Positions 21,561 through 31,770 of a stretch of DNA of 64,000 bases are shown in pieces. The notes beneath the pieces were generated by a model. The model had not been told where the DNA came from, ran no database searches, and saw only the letters and a list, made by a program, of their open reading frames with translations. Positions within the stretch are counted from its first letter, which is position 1. Every line of letters starts with the position of its first letter. The stretch covers positions 1,612,001 to 1,676,000 of the forward strand of contig NC_135723.1 of the NCBI RefSeq assembly GCF_964656455.1, read 5' to 3'. The stretch comes from Halichoerus grypus. Taxonomy: Eukaryota; Chordata; Mammalia; Carnivora; Phocidae. The position numbers and the translations under genes were made by a program.

Positions 21561-22171
21561 ACCACCTTACGGCACCGAACACTTAACATCATACCTTCCA
21601 CCGCATGCAAAGACAAAGACCGGATCGTGAGATTCGTGCTATACCGTCATGGGCCACGAGCTGCCTGGGGTTCAGGTGATTGGCAAAATCTCCAGTAAAA
21701 CAGGGTCGGCTGCTGGAGAAGGACAGTGCCCCCGCCACATGGCCCCCAGCCTTCTCCGGAGGGAGAAATGGAAACTCGTCAGATTCCCTACATTATCCAT
21801 ACTGTCGTGGAAACACGGATGTTTATATCGAGGGCATGTTGCAAACAGCCTATGTGCTTGTGAGCCTGGAGAGTGGGCTCAGTACCCCCTAGCTCACACT
21901 TTTGTCCTCAGCACCCTGCCCCAGTCCCAGAACTCTCCGGGCCCTGTTCGGTGTCCCAGCCAGGGGGAAGTGGCATCTCTGAGGGACCTCGGCACCCACA
22001 CGGCTTTCTTCTTTCTCTGTTTGCTGCACCTCACACTGTCCCGCGCACCATATATGTGAGAGTATGCACACCCCCCCACACACACACACCCCACATGTGA
22101 AATGGCAGTTTCCGATCTGGGTGTTCACAGTGTCCCACTCGTGAGCGGCAGGGCTCCCAGAGAGAACACAG
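21561..22171. other. Unique sequence with short CA-rich tract
   Basis: Nothing recognised except a short C/CA-rich stretch at about 22067-22092 (ACACCCCCCCACACACACAC). Forward frames of 136 and 95 codons are unsupported by any family resemblance. Confidence 0.45.
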
Positions 22172-22175
22172 GACA

Positions 22176-22308
22176 CCCAGTGAAATTTGAATTTCAGACA
22201 AGAACCACCACAACAATAATATTAGTACAAGTATGCCCCAAATATTGCGTGGGACACACTTACACTAAAAATTATCTGTTCTTGATCTGAAATTCAAATT
22301 TCACTGGG
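22176..22308. repeat. Near-perfect palindromic (foldback) element
   Basis: The outer arms pair perfectly over 23 bases (22176-22198 with 22286-22308; the motif includes CAGTGAAATTTGAATTTCAG), plus 7 more after a one-base bulge (22199-22205 with 22278-22284). The 72-base interior has its own imperfect inverted repeat (ATTAGTACAAGTATGCCCC against GGGACACACTTACACTAA). The whole resembles an old palindromic foldback/MITE-like mammalian repeat. As RNA it would form a hairpin of about 133 nt. The family is not named here. Confidence 0.85.
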
Positions 22309-22330
22309 CATTCCGAATTTTTACTTAGTG

Positions 22331-23209
22331 ACTCTGACGACTTACCCGGAAGGGCAGAGATGTCTGAGGCTGGGCCCTGTTCTGGGTTTGTGACACCAAC
22401 ACATCGGGGACAGAGCCGTCGAGGCAGTAAGGGTGAAGCTCTCTGGGGCTATTCGGCCCCTCCACAGTACGGGCCAGGGGAGAGATGATAAAAAACAGAT
22501 GTGCCCCAAATGTGACACTATTTGCCTGTAATTACCATGATCTCTAAAGACTCTTTATTGAGCTTCGAGTTGAAGTTTAGTGAACACTTGCCAAACAATG
22601 TAGACTTTTCCCACAGTCCGTGTCACCGGGAAGACAGCACGCAAGCCCAGTCTCCCAGGCCTGCCCCCGGGGTCTCCTGCAATTAGCTGACACAGTTGGT
22701 TGCTGTATTTATCTCTAGGAGTTTATAACCTCCTGAAGGAAATTATAAACTTCCTTTTTATTCAGAGTCTTACTGGGTAGAAGCAAAAACATAGATGTCT
22801 TGGTTTATACTGCAGAGAAAACGGCCTTTCTAGAAGCTCTGTGAGCGCAGATGCATGTCAATAGCGTCCGCATTCACGGAGAAAGCAAGTCTCAAAACAA
22901 CTGCAAAGCACACCTGCGGACGCGATACTCGTACTTTGAAAACACGGATGCCACGTTCAATACACTGCATACACCCAATGAGAAGTTGAGATGCGAGTGT
23001 TCTGGTTCACTGACACAGCATCTCTCTTGTCTAGTCTTAACCTTTTATTTATTCGTTTTCTATTCTCTATTCTGCTTTGTGTTCCACAGGAACTTTTAAT
23101 TTAAGTGACCTGCCAACACCATTATTCCAACAAGTAGACACTCATAAGACTGTTTCCCTGTGAGTGATTTATCTATTCCAATCACGAGTGCTAAGGTACT
23201 TGGTGACCT
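22331..23209. other. Unique sequence, nothing recognised
   Basis: No repeat identified. Small local inverted repeats occur near 22715-22760 (AGGAGTTTATAACCTCCT and GGAAATTATAAACTTCC), which are short symmetric AT-centred sites. Confidence 0.45.
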
Positions 23210-23385
23210 TTATGGACCAGGCATTGTATCAAGTGCTTGGATACACTCTGCTCCTTCAATTCTCATAATTCAAGAGTTCTAGATTTTTTATATTCTATAG
23301 TTCTGGAAGTTAGAACCTATACTAAACCTGATTTTACAGCTGGGGAAACTAAGGCACAGTGAATTGTAGCTCCTAACTACAGGGC
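23210..23385 (-). repeat. MIR
   Basis: ATGGACCAGGCATTGTATCA, AGTGCTTGGATACACTCTGC, TTCAATTCTCATAATTC, CTGATTTTACAGCTGGGGAA and ACTAAGGCACAGTGAATTG match the full MIR core order in reverse orientation. An extra AT-rich stretch lies in the middle. Confidence 0.75.
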
Positions 23386-24059
23386 AAACCATCTTCCTTA
23401 AGTAGGAGTGAAAAATACAAACATCAAAATGTAAGCCAAATAATTCTCCAGGGACAGCTCTTAACTATTGATGTATTGAGCTCCCAGATGACCAGCTTCC
23501 ACTGAATTGAGTTGTTTCGAGTAATCAAAGCCTGTTGCTGGCTTGTATCATGTGGATACAAACACGCGTCTTCACCTATAAAATTTAGATTCCTACTTGG
23601 CACTTTGGAATCACTTCTTTCATGTAGGATAAGGAAAAACTGTTCTAAACGGGTTTGAGAAAATAGTTTCCTGAGATATGATAAGCGCCACATGAAAAAG
23701 GGATCAAAGGTCACAGGATATGTGTTGTGCAACAAAACTAATCAGCGTCCTTTGCTCGAAGACTTCAGACTTTTTCCTCTGGTTACAATAGTTGCACCAC
23801 AAACACTCCAAACTTGGTCACATGCAACAATCGTCTGGTCATATGCATGGGTTTGTGGGTTAGGAATGGAGGCACAGCAGAGCAGGAATGGCTGTCTCCA
23901 CCCCATGACAGTGGGGCATCAGGAAGACTCATGAGTCAGGGGACCCAAGGGCAGAGGGATGGAGCCATACGAAACTCCTATTCTCTTCACGTGTGGTACC
24001 TGAGCTCCAAGGCATAGACACTCGCGCTGTGGTCAGGAGCACTGATATCTCACGAACAC
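23386..24059. other. Unique sequence, nothing recognised
   Basis: No repeat, exon or RNA recognised. A reverse frame of 103 codons (23424-23735) has no family resemblance. Confidence 0.45.
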
Positions 24060-24940
24060 GTCATTTTCTGTTTTAGTTTGTTTGTTGTCTGTTTATAATA
24101 GCCATTTTAATAATAACCACTGGGTGTGCAGTGGTATTTCATTGTGGTTTTGATTTGCATTTCCCTAAGGATTAGTGTTATTGCACTTCCACACTTCTAC
24201 TCATTTATTTATTGGCCATTTGTGTATCTTCTTTGGAGAAATGTCTGTTCAAGTCCTTTGCCCATCTTTTAATCAAGTTGCTTGTTTTTTGTTGTTGAAA
24301 TATAGGAGTTCTTTATGTATTCTGGATAGTAATCCCATATCAGGTTTATGATTTGCAAATGTTTCTTCCCCACTCACTGGGTTATTGTTTTTTTCCACTT
24401 TATTGATTGTGTCCTTTGATATGCAAAGTTTTTAATTATGATGTCCAATTTATCTATTTTTTTACTTTTGTTTCCTGTGTTTTTGTCGTCTTCCCCCAAA
24501 TCCAAGAAATCATCACCAAATCCAATGTCATGAAGCTTTACCCCTACTTTTCCTTCTAGGTGTTTTGTAGTTTCAGGTCTCACATTTAGGTCTCTGATTG
24601 AGAGTTGATTCTTTTTTTTTTTTAGATTTTTTTAAAGATTTTATTTATTTATTTGATAGAGAGAGAGAGCAAGCACAAGTAGGTAGAGCGGCAGGCAGAG
24701 GGAGAGGGAGAAGCAGACTCCCCACTGAGCAGGGAGCCCGATGCGGGGCTCAATCCCAGGACCCGGAGATCATGACCTGAGCTGAAGGCAGGTGCTTCAG
24801 CATCTGAGCCACCCAGGTCCCCTGAGAGTTAATTCTTGTATATGATGTGAGGTAAGGCCCACCTTCATTCTTGTACGTGTGGACATCCACTTTTCCCAAC
24901 ACCATCTGTGAAAGAGTCAGCAAACTCTTCACCACACGAT
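24060..24940 (-). mobile_element. L1 ORF2 C-terminal remnant interrupted by a SINE
   Basis: Reverse-orientation L1: ATTGTGGTTTTGATTTGCAT, TTCTTTGGAGAAATGTCTGT, TATTCTGGATAGTAATCCC, ATTTGCAAATGTTTCTTCCC, and after the SINE TATATGATGTGAGGTAAGGC. The minus-strand frame at 24583-24374 reads KLHDIGFGDDFLDL and KKIDKLDIIIKNFAYQRTQS, matching the ORF2p C-terminal region. Stops elsewhere make it a pseudogene. The SINE at 24614-24822 splits it cleanly. Confidence 0.88.
24614..24822 (-). mobile_element. SINEC, reverse orientation, nested in L1
   Basis: A full-length copy: poly-T, AAAGATTTTATTTATTTATT, (GA)n, GAGCAGGGAGCCCGATGCGG, GATCATGACCTGAGCTGAAG and CATCTGAGCCACCCAGG. The TSD is TGAGAGTTGATTCTT (24599-24613) and TGAGAGTTAATTCTT (24823-24837), with one mismatch. 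Overlapping small frames such as FKDFIYLFDREREQAQ are SINE-derived and not genes. Confidence 0.97.
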
Positions 24941-25479
24941 TTAACTATGGCCAATGGCTGCTATTTTAGTCCATGTATTTAATCTCCCCTACCTTTGAAA
25001 AAGAATTCCAATTTTTTTCTGAGATTGTTACCAAGAATACATCTCTTTTGGAGGTAGACATTGCCATTCAACTAAAATCAGGCCAGGAAGACACAAAGTA
25101 TTGTGTGGACTTCTAGGAAGGCTGTTCATAAACAGAACCTTTCTAGCCTTCTTCTCCTTCTGCCACCAGACTGGAACATGGATGTAGTGACTGCGCTTAT
25201 AGTTCGCAACTCGAACAAAGAAGTGCCCAGGGGTAGATGGGAGTGCACATCCCTGAAGACATCATGTCAGCTTTGGTCACCTTGGGAAAGGCTTCTAGGA
25301 GAAAGAAATTAACTTCCATTATGCTTCAGACCTCTCAATTTATCTTTTCCTGATATTCTAATGATCCCAATCTTTTATAAGATGTAATTCGGGTATTCTT
25401 TTTAATACATTAATTTAAAATAGACAACTGGATGACTTTGGGCAGATGCATGTTCTCATGAAAATACTGTCACTGTCCG
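24941..25479. other. Unique sequence or unrecognised old repeat
   Basis: The stretch near 25140-25290 (CTTCTCCTTCTGCCACCAGA, CTGGAACATGGATGTAGTGA) is reminiscent of a dispersed mammalian repeat, but the family was not placed. The forward frame of 69 codons there is not supported as a gene. Confidence 0.4.
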
Positions 25480-26480
25480 TTTCTAGACATTTCCATGACA
25501 CCCAGAAGACTCTATTCCTTTTCCAGTGCATCCCTCCCTCCGACCCAGGCCCAGCAACCAATGGCCTTCTGGTTTTTGTGCTACAAATTAGTTTTCCTTT
25601 TATAGAATTTTCCATAGGTGGAATCATACAGAATCTTTTTGCATCTGGTTACTTTCACCTAGCATAATGATTTTGACATTTATCTGTGCTGTTGTATGAA
25701 TCAGTAGTTTGTTCCATTTTGTTGCTCAGACTCTATGGATGTACCACTGATTTGTTTTTCCATTCACTTCTGGATGACATTTGGGTTGTTGTCAGTTTCT
25801 AGCCATTGTGATCTTTTGTGAATGTTTGTGAAAAAATCTTTGTCTGAACAAGCTTTCATTCCTCTTGGGTAAATAGGTAGGAGAGAAGTGGTTGCGTTGG
25901 GTTGTACATGAGGTGTATGCTTAAACTTTTGAGAAACTACCAAGCAGTTTTTCAAAGTGGTACCATTTTACATTTTCAACATCAGCATATGAGAATTCCA
26001 GGTGCACCATATCCTGTCAATAACTGGTTCTATTAATCTTTTTAATTTAGTGATTCCAATGCATTCCAATTATAACTCCATAGTTGTGACTTGCATCTCA
26101 CTGATAACTGATGACACTGGGCGTTTTTTCATGTGCTTTTGGGATGTTCCTATATCCTCTTTGGTGAAACGTATTTTGTCTCTTTATTATTGGGTTGGCT
26201 GTCTTCTTATTACCAGTTGTAAGACGTCCTTATATATTCTGGGTGTCAATCTTTCGTCAGGCACATGCACTGAAAATATTTTCACTTATCCTGTGGCTTA
26301 GATTTTATTTTTGTGACAGCGTCTTCTGAAATGCAAATATTTTGAAAATTTTGAGATTTATGAATCATCTTTCTTTTTATGGTTTATGCTCTTGTTATGG
26401 AAATATTCTCTCCTATGTTTTCTGCTGCAAGTGCTATAGTTTTAGCTCTTACATAAGTCTGTGATCAACCTTGGGGTAGT
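25480..26480 (-). mobile_element. L1M remnant (3'-UTR and ORF2 3' end)
   Basis: Reverse-orientation order: AGGTGGAATCATACAGAATC, ACTTTCACCTAGCATAATGA, GATGACATTTGGGTTGTTGT, CCTCTTGGGTAAATAGG, CAAAGTGGTACCATTTTACA, TCCTCTTTGGTGAAACG and TATATTCTGGGTGTCAATC. This is the standard old L1 3' region, heavily diverged. No intact reading frame remains. Confidence 0.85.
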
Positions 26481-26879
26481 AGCTTCTTTCTGAAGCTATT
26501 CCTTCTAACTTCAGGAACAACACTACTCACATTCCCTCTGGGCTCCTTCAGTCTCTGAGACCTGTTTATCCAATTCCCTGCATTAAATTCTTTCTGTTAA
26601 AAATATAACTAGTGTGGGTTTATTTTCTTGTCTGGACTCTCGCTGATGCACCATCTACAGGGTGAGACGAGATCTGTCTGCCACCAGCACTAATGTCTGA
26701 ACAAGCACTTCCTCCAGAAAACCATCTTTGTTATTCTTCCCTCTATTATTCCAGGGAAGACAAAGCAAGCAACCGAGCTATGCTCTCCATGTTCATACAA
26801 CTTATCAATAGAAGAACAACTGAGAGTAAATACCGTGTAAATGTACTCATTACCTTACACAACACTCATATCTAACATG
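26481..26879. other. Unique sequence, nothing recognised
   Basis: Between L1 and MIR. A 60-codon frame at 26693-26875 is unsupported. Confidence 0.45.
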
Positions 26880-27000
26880 TGTTATTGTCCCAGGCATTGT
26901 GCTTACAATAACGTTATGAAGTAGTTATTTCTGCCACGGCCATTTTATAGACCAGGACACTGAGACTTAGAGCATCAATTAATGTGCAAATTCCCTAAGC
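26880..27000 (-). repeat. MIR
   Basis: GTTATTGTCCCAGGCATTGT, GCTTACAATAACGTTATGAA, GTAGTTATTTCTG, GGCCATTTTATAGACCAGGA and CACTGAGACTTAGAGC follow the MIR core in reverse orientation. Confidence 0.7.
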
Positions 27001-27724
27001 TTAAGATTTTGTGGATCAATTATATAGAGCCAAACAAATCACAATTAATTTCCCCAAAGTTCTAAAGGATTAGTATAAGAGATAAGGTTATGTAAATGTG
27101 AGGTTAACACAGGTCAGGATTGTATAAAAATGAGTACAGGTTTGGAATCGGCGACAACCTCCCCACTGGGAAGTATGTACAAAGTTGGCATGAATACGAA
27201 AATATATGAAGTACTGTAGAAAATTAGTTGAGAAGAGAGAGAATCCACTAAGCTCTGTGTGTTTGAATTATGATCGCCAATCCAGGACAGAAATGTGCAG
27301 GCTATGAATAGGAGGGTCCAGAGGGATTTCTTGGGAGGAGGCAGCAGGTGGGTGGTGGGCAGAAGGCTGGTATAGATTGGAGAGCAGGTTGGGGGAGAGG
27401 GGGTGAAGACAAGGTGTGCTAGTTCAGGTGCTCACAAAATTCACTCTGGGTGAGCACAACACTCCAACAGAGTGGGTCTTCATATTTCTTAAGGCTTCCA
27501 ACAGGGCCCTCATCCACCCTTTTATAAACCAGTGACCCAGATGGTTCTCCCTCGTTGTCAACTACACCTCAGGTGAGTCTCCTATGAGAACACTGTTCTG
27601 TGACACACAGTGCCTCCACTCTGTCCGAGAGCTGGCAGCCCTGTCACCACCAAGCATGCCTCCCTCCTGGGAAGCAGAACATGGGGGGCACCCGTTAGGT
27701 TCAGGCATTCAGCTGAACACACAC
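27001..27724. other. Unique sequence, nothing recognised
   Basis: Includes a G-rich stretch near 27340-27415 (GGTTGGGGGAGAGGGGGTG). No gene or family-assigned repeat. Confidence 0.45.
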
Positions 27725-27810
27725 ATCCTTGCCTTCACCGCCTCTTTACATGGGGAAATAGCTAACACACATAGCTAGAGCAGGGTGGGATTTAAATCCA
27801 GTAAAACACA
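27725..27810 (-). repeat. MIR 3' part adjoining a SINE
   Basis: CATGGGGAAATAGCTAACAC, ACATAGCTAGAGCAGGGTGG and GATTTAAATCCAGTAAAACA resemble the MIR segment 'cacacagctagtaagtggcagagctgggattcaaaccc'. The SINE at 27811 inserted at its end and duplicated the ATCCAG part. Confidence 0.5.
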
Positions 27811-27929
27811 GGAGCACCTGGCTGGCTCAGTTGGTGAGGCATGCGACTCTTGATCTCAGGGTCGTGAGTTTGAGCCCTACATTGGGGGTAGAGTTTACTC
27901 AAGAAAAATTAAATTAAATTAAATTTTTA
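27811..27929 (+). mobile_element. SINEC, short older-type copy
   Basis: GGAGCACCTGGCTGGCTCAG, CATGCGACTCTTGATCTCAG, GGTCGTGAGTTTGAGCCCTA and CATTGGGGGTAGAG, then an (AAATT)n tail. It has the tRNA-like half without the CT-rich domain, like the copy at 37588. A perfect 14-bp TSD TAAATCCAGTAAAA lies at 27793-27806 and 27930-27943. Confidence 0.95.
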
Positions 27930-27943
27930 TAAATCCAGTAAAA

Positions 27944-29842
27944 GGCAGATCATAAATGCAAATCCTACTTTCTATTTTAGAAAAACTTGTCTCATATTTC
28001 AAATTTTTCACTATCTAGTAAGAGATTTTGCCCAGGAACGAAGCTAAATATTGCACACCTGCCTTACACAGGGGGAGCCCTCAAGTGCCAGGTGGGACCC
28101 TGGGTCCCGGGAGGCTCTGTTGGGGCAAGACAATGACCAGTCTGAACCCCCGGTGTTCATCCATCAAAAAAAGCAGTTGGGCTGGGGATTACTAACACTT
28201 ATTTTGTCTTGAGAATGGTTATGTGTTTATTACTTTTGCTACTTTTTAAAGAGGGGTTAAAACTATCTACTAGGGACATAATGAGAATAACACACATGTG
28301 ATTTTTCTAGGGTAACCTCATAGATCTACAAATCACTTGTAGCTTTTAGAATGGAAACTTTCCTCAGATGTTCAAACACTCAACCTGGTTTAAACTTTGC
28401 ATTTTTCCATGTGGATGGTGGGGTGGGGGGATATTATAAGTAAGGAAAACGTGGAGAGAAAATACTTTTTCCACAAAAACTGTTGTTCTATTTTCACTTG
28501 AAAAAGAACTAAAAATACCAAAATTCCAAAAGAAACCCGGTTTCCATGCTACTTCCAAAAGGGGTGGCAGTAGGGACTCGTTAGCAGGTCACCAAGAAAA
28601 CTCACCACCGTCACTTTCTGGGCCTGGGGGGCGGGGGGCGGGGAGGGGATGCTGAAACCACAAATGGCTGAGGTTAGTGCCACACCCTCCTTATTCCAAC
28701 CACCACCCCCTTGACCCCAAAACTGTTATCAACGTGAAGGAACAAACATTACTCAGCTTTGGTCCATTACTTAGTTGCTCTGTGGCCTGATTCACCCAGC
28801 GAACCAAGAATGCTCCAAGGGAAGGAACTATAAATTCAGCGAACTGAGTCCACAGCCCCTGTGGAGGGGGTGGGGCTCCCAGGTTGTTCGTGAAGGTCTG
28901 TTGAATGCCATGATGGACCACATCGGAGCAGCGGCACCGGATAAAAGCCATCATAATAAAGAGTGCTGTTTCCCCGCCAACCTGTAGTCTCTATTTTTAG
29001 AAAGCATGTTTGTCCTATAAATAGAAATTGGCTTTTCTTGAAGAAGGGATGTTGAAATTGCTCTTTGGAAAGGTTTTGCATCCAATTCCTCACCCGTGTT
29101 CTCTGTGGACCAGGGAAAAGTTGGAAGTGCAAGACTTCCTGAGGGTCCGATGTGAGCTTGGGCACACTGGCTGTCCCAGTGGTCTGCTCTGGCCCAGCCA
29201 CACTATGTGCTTCCCACACACGTAAAAGCAAGCATTGCAGTAAGGAGTCCCCGTAGGAAAACCACCAAATGCAAGCCTCCATATTACTCCCTTGAAAAAC
29301 AAACATAGACTCAGTTCTACATGAGCTAAAATATCCTTATGTAGATGCATTACCTCTAGCTTTACACCAAATACTGGTGAGTTTTGAAACACACTGATGC
29401 TCCCCCAAATGCTTCCTGATAAATGCTAAGCTCCTGGGGAAACCTCACGCTCTGCAGAGCTCCTCTCCACCCCAATATGTCCTCTGCTCCCCTCAAGTCC
29501 TTTGGGTTTCCAGAAAAATATCTGCATCGGGACCCCTTCCCTCACGTTGCCCCAAAAGTTGTCACAGACTCCTGCCCAGGACTGACGGTGTGTGGTGTAA
29601 GTTAATGACACACTTCAGAACCACCTGACATGGAAAACTCCCCAAAGTCCAGCCCAGCAACACTTCACATGAATTTTAAATATTCTTTAAGAACTTTTGA
29701 AAAATGCAAACATTTGGCATCAGATGTTTTTCTTTTGAAAAAAAAAAGATTGGACAAAACTCCTTTATTTGGGATTTCCATCATAGCATCAGAATATCAC
29801 ATATCTAGGAATAAATGTAATGAGAAGTGTAAGATGTACATC
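27944..29842. other. Unique sequence, nothing recognised
   Basis: Contains a G-rich run at about 28625-28650 (GGGGGGCGGGGGGCGGGGAG) able to form a G-quadruplex. Overlapping frames on opposite strands (156 codons reverse at 28836-29306) lack family resemblance. No exon is supported. Confidence 0.45.
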
Positions 29843-29858
29843 AAAAAAGAGGAAAATA

Positions 29859-30024
29859 GGGCGCCTGGGTGGCTCAGTTGGTTAAGCGACGGCCTTCGGC
29901 TCAGGTCATGATCCCGGAGTCCTGGGATGGAGCCCCGCATCGGGCTCCCGGCTCAGAGGGGAGCCTTTGACCCTCTCCCCTCTCATGCTGTTTAATAAAT
30001 AAATAAATAAATAAAATCTTAAAA
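29859..30024 (+). mobile_element. SINEC, young forward copy
   Basis: GGGCGCCTGGGTGGCTCAGT, GGTTAAGCGACGGCCTTCGG, GAGTCCTGGGATGGAGCCCC and GCTCAGAGGGGAGCC, then (TAAA)n and AATCTT plus poly-A. A perfect 16-bp TSD AAAAAAGAGGAAAATA lies at 29843-29858 and 30025-30040, indicating recent insertion. Confidence 0.97.
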
Positions 30025-30218
30025 AAAAAAGAGGAAAATAATTCAGCTATAAAAGTTTGGAACAGACCGACGTAAATGGAGGCATATATCAGATACATGG
30101 TTTAAAAGACCCAATGGTGAGAACAGGGCCACTGACCCCACAGTGATGCACAGATCTAACGGAACCCCAGGGAAGAACCCTCCAGGAGGGGCGTGCGCAC
30201 TTGCACACCAACGAGTGA

Positions 30219-30297
30219 GCCACGCCCCGCGCGCAGCCACGCCCCCACGCGCAGCCACTCCCCCAGCGCAGCCACGCCCCCACGCGCAGCCACGCCC
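30219..30297 (+). repeat. CCACGCCC minisatellite, 17/18-bp period
   Basis: Five GCCACGCCC-type units start at 30219, 30236, 30254 (variant GCCACTCCC), 30271 and 30289, so spacing alternates 17, 18, 17, 18. Units carry GCGCAG spacers. CCACGCCC matches the known CACCC-box/KLF-family consensus, so the array clusters such sites. Whether it is regulatory is inference. ORFs rich in Arg/Ala/Gly on both strands here are artefacts of the array. Confidence 0.88.
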
Positions 30298-30298
30298 T

Positions 30299-31044
30299 GA
30301 CCACCTGCTACGAGGGGCGGAGTTTCCTCAGTGGACCCCCTGCTTGGCACCCAGGGGGCTATCCTAGGCGCCCAGTGTGTTTTGTTCTCTAAGCACCCTG
30401 TGTTTACACTTCAAACAGGCGGCACCGAAGCAGTCAGGACGGTGGGCTCACTTGCTAATAATCTACTGGATTGTGCAGTTATTTTTGTGTATTATCTATG
30501 AGTGTTTTACATGTCACATCAGAAAAGGAAAATCAGCCCCCCCCCCAAAATGAAGTTTTCACACTGTTTCTAAAAATCTAAGAGGCAGTTTATGTGCTTT
30601 CCTTATAACCCTTAAGGAAATCATTATTTTCTGATCTAGGCTAGAGTACTTTAGATTATAAAGTACTCTTTGATTATTTTTTTTACAAACACTCCAAACG
30701 GTAACTATAAGTACCAATGTTCTTCAAAGCAACACATTTAATAATAAAAGTGGGATTCCTAAAATCTACTGGTGTTTTATGACTGCACAGGGTGGATTTC
30801 ATGGATTTTGCTTATTTACGAATATGAGTTGTGGATTTGTACGACGCCCACGGTAGAGATGAGATGGTGACACGGTGAGTGGAGCAGGGCTTGCCCAGGC
30901 CACCTGATCTGAGGGGAAGGCGGGGACCCCGGTGGCTGTGCCACAGTAATGACCCGGATGAGCACACCCGCCACTCTGGGATTCACATACTCAGTGTACA
31001 GTGGCTCTTGTTCCTTTAATGTTTAGGACAACCTCTTAGTTTCC
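30299..31044. other. Unique sequence, nothing recognised
   Basis: AT-rich in the middle, with a short C9 run near 30538-30546. No family-assigned repeat. Confidence 0.45.
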
Positions 31045-31672
31045 TACGTTTTAAATAGACTTTATTTTTTAGAACAGTTCTAGGTTCACAACTAAGTTGA
31101 GGGAGGACAGAGATTCCCCAGAGGCCCCCACCCCAGACATGCACAGCCTCCCCCACCATGACCATCTCCCACCAAGGGGTACGCCTGTCACAATGGATGA
31201 ACCTACCTTACACCTTCTCACCCAAATTTCACACTGGGGTTCACTCTTGGTGTCGTACTAGGTACGTACAACTGTGTGTCCACCACTGTGCTATCTTACG
31301 AAGTATTTCCACTGCCCTGAACAGCCTCTGTGCTCCACCTGCTCACCCCTCCCCACTCCTGAGGTCTGTATTTAGATTTATGGTTTTGCTCGTGAATGTC
31401 CAGTTGTTCCAGTGCCATTTGTTGAAAAGATGATCTTTGCTCATGATGCCGCCATTGCGTCTTTGTCAAAGACGGACTGATTGTATTTGTGGGGGTCTGT
31501 TTCTGGGCTCTGTGCCGTTCCATGGGTCTATCGTCTGCTCTTTCATCAATGCCACATGTTGTGATCACTGTTGCTTTGTAGCGGGTCCTACGACCGGGCA
31601 GTGTGGTTCTCCAACTTTGTTCTGTTCCTTCGATACGGCGCCGGTGATTCTGGGGCCAGTTTTGTAATGGTA
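31045..31672 (-). mobile_element. L1 remnant (3'-UTR to ORF2 RT end)
   Basis: Reverse order: TTTATTTTTTAGAACAGTTC, TAGGTTCACAACTAAGTTGA, CACAATGGATGAACCTACCT, then ORF2 from TCCAGTTGTTCCAGTGCCAT, TTTGTTGAAAAGATGATCTT and TTGCTTTGTAGCGGGTCCTA. A junction between two L1 3'-UTR types may lie near 31350. Multiple stops; non-functional. Confidence 0.7.
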
Positions 31673-31682
31673 TGATTTCCAT

Positions 31683-31770
31683 CTGAGGGATGGAAACAGG
31701 AACTGAGGCTCAGAGAAAAGACCTGAATTGCTTTCCTGTCGTCCAGCTGATACATGAAGATCTGCCTTTA
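31683..31770 (-). repeat. MIR-like fragment
   Basis: ATCTGAGGGATGGAAACAGG, AACTGAGGCTCAGAGAAAAG and CCTGTCGTCCAGCTGATAC resemble the MIR 'gatgaggaaactgaggctcagag...cacacagctag' segment in reverse orientation. Confidence 0.45.

Noticed and set aside
29859..29935. tRNA-like sequence with A-box/B-box resemblance
   Set aside because: It is the tRNA-Lys-derived head of a SINEC element, not a functional tRNA gene: the 3' half does not close a cloverleaf and the element has a SINE body and tail.
30143..30367. Arg/Ala/Pro-rich frames on both strands over the CCACGCCC array
   Set aside because: Translation of a short GC-rich tandem repeat; all frames are open only because the unit lacks stops.
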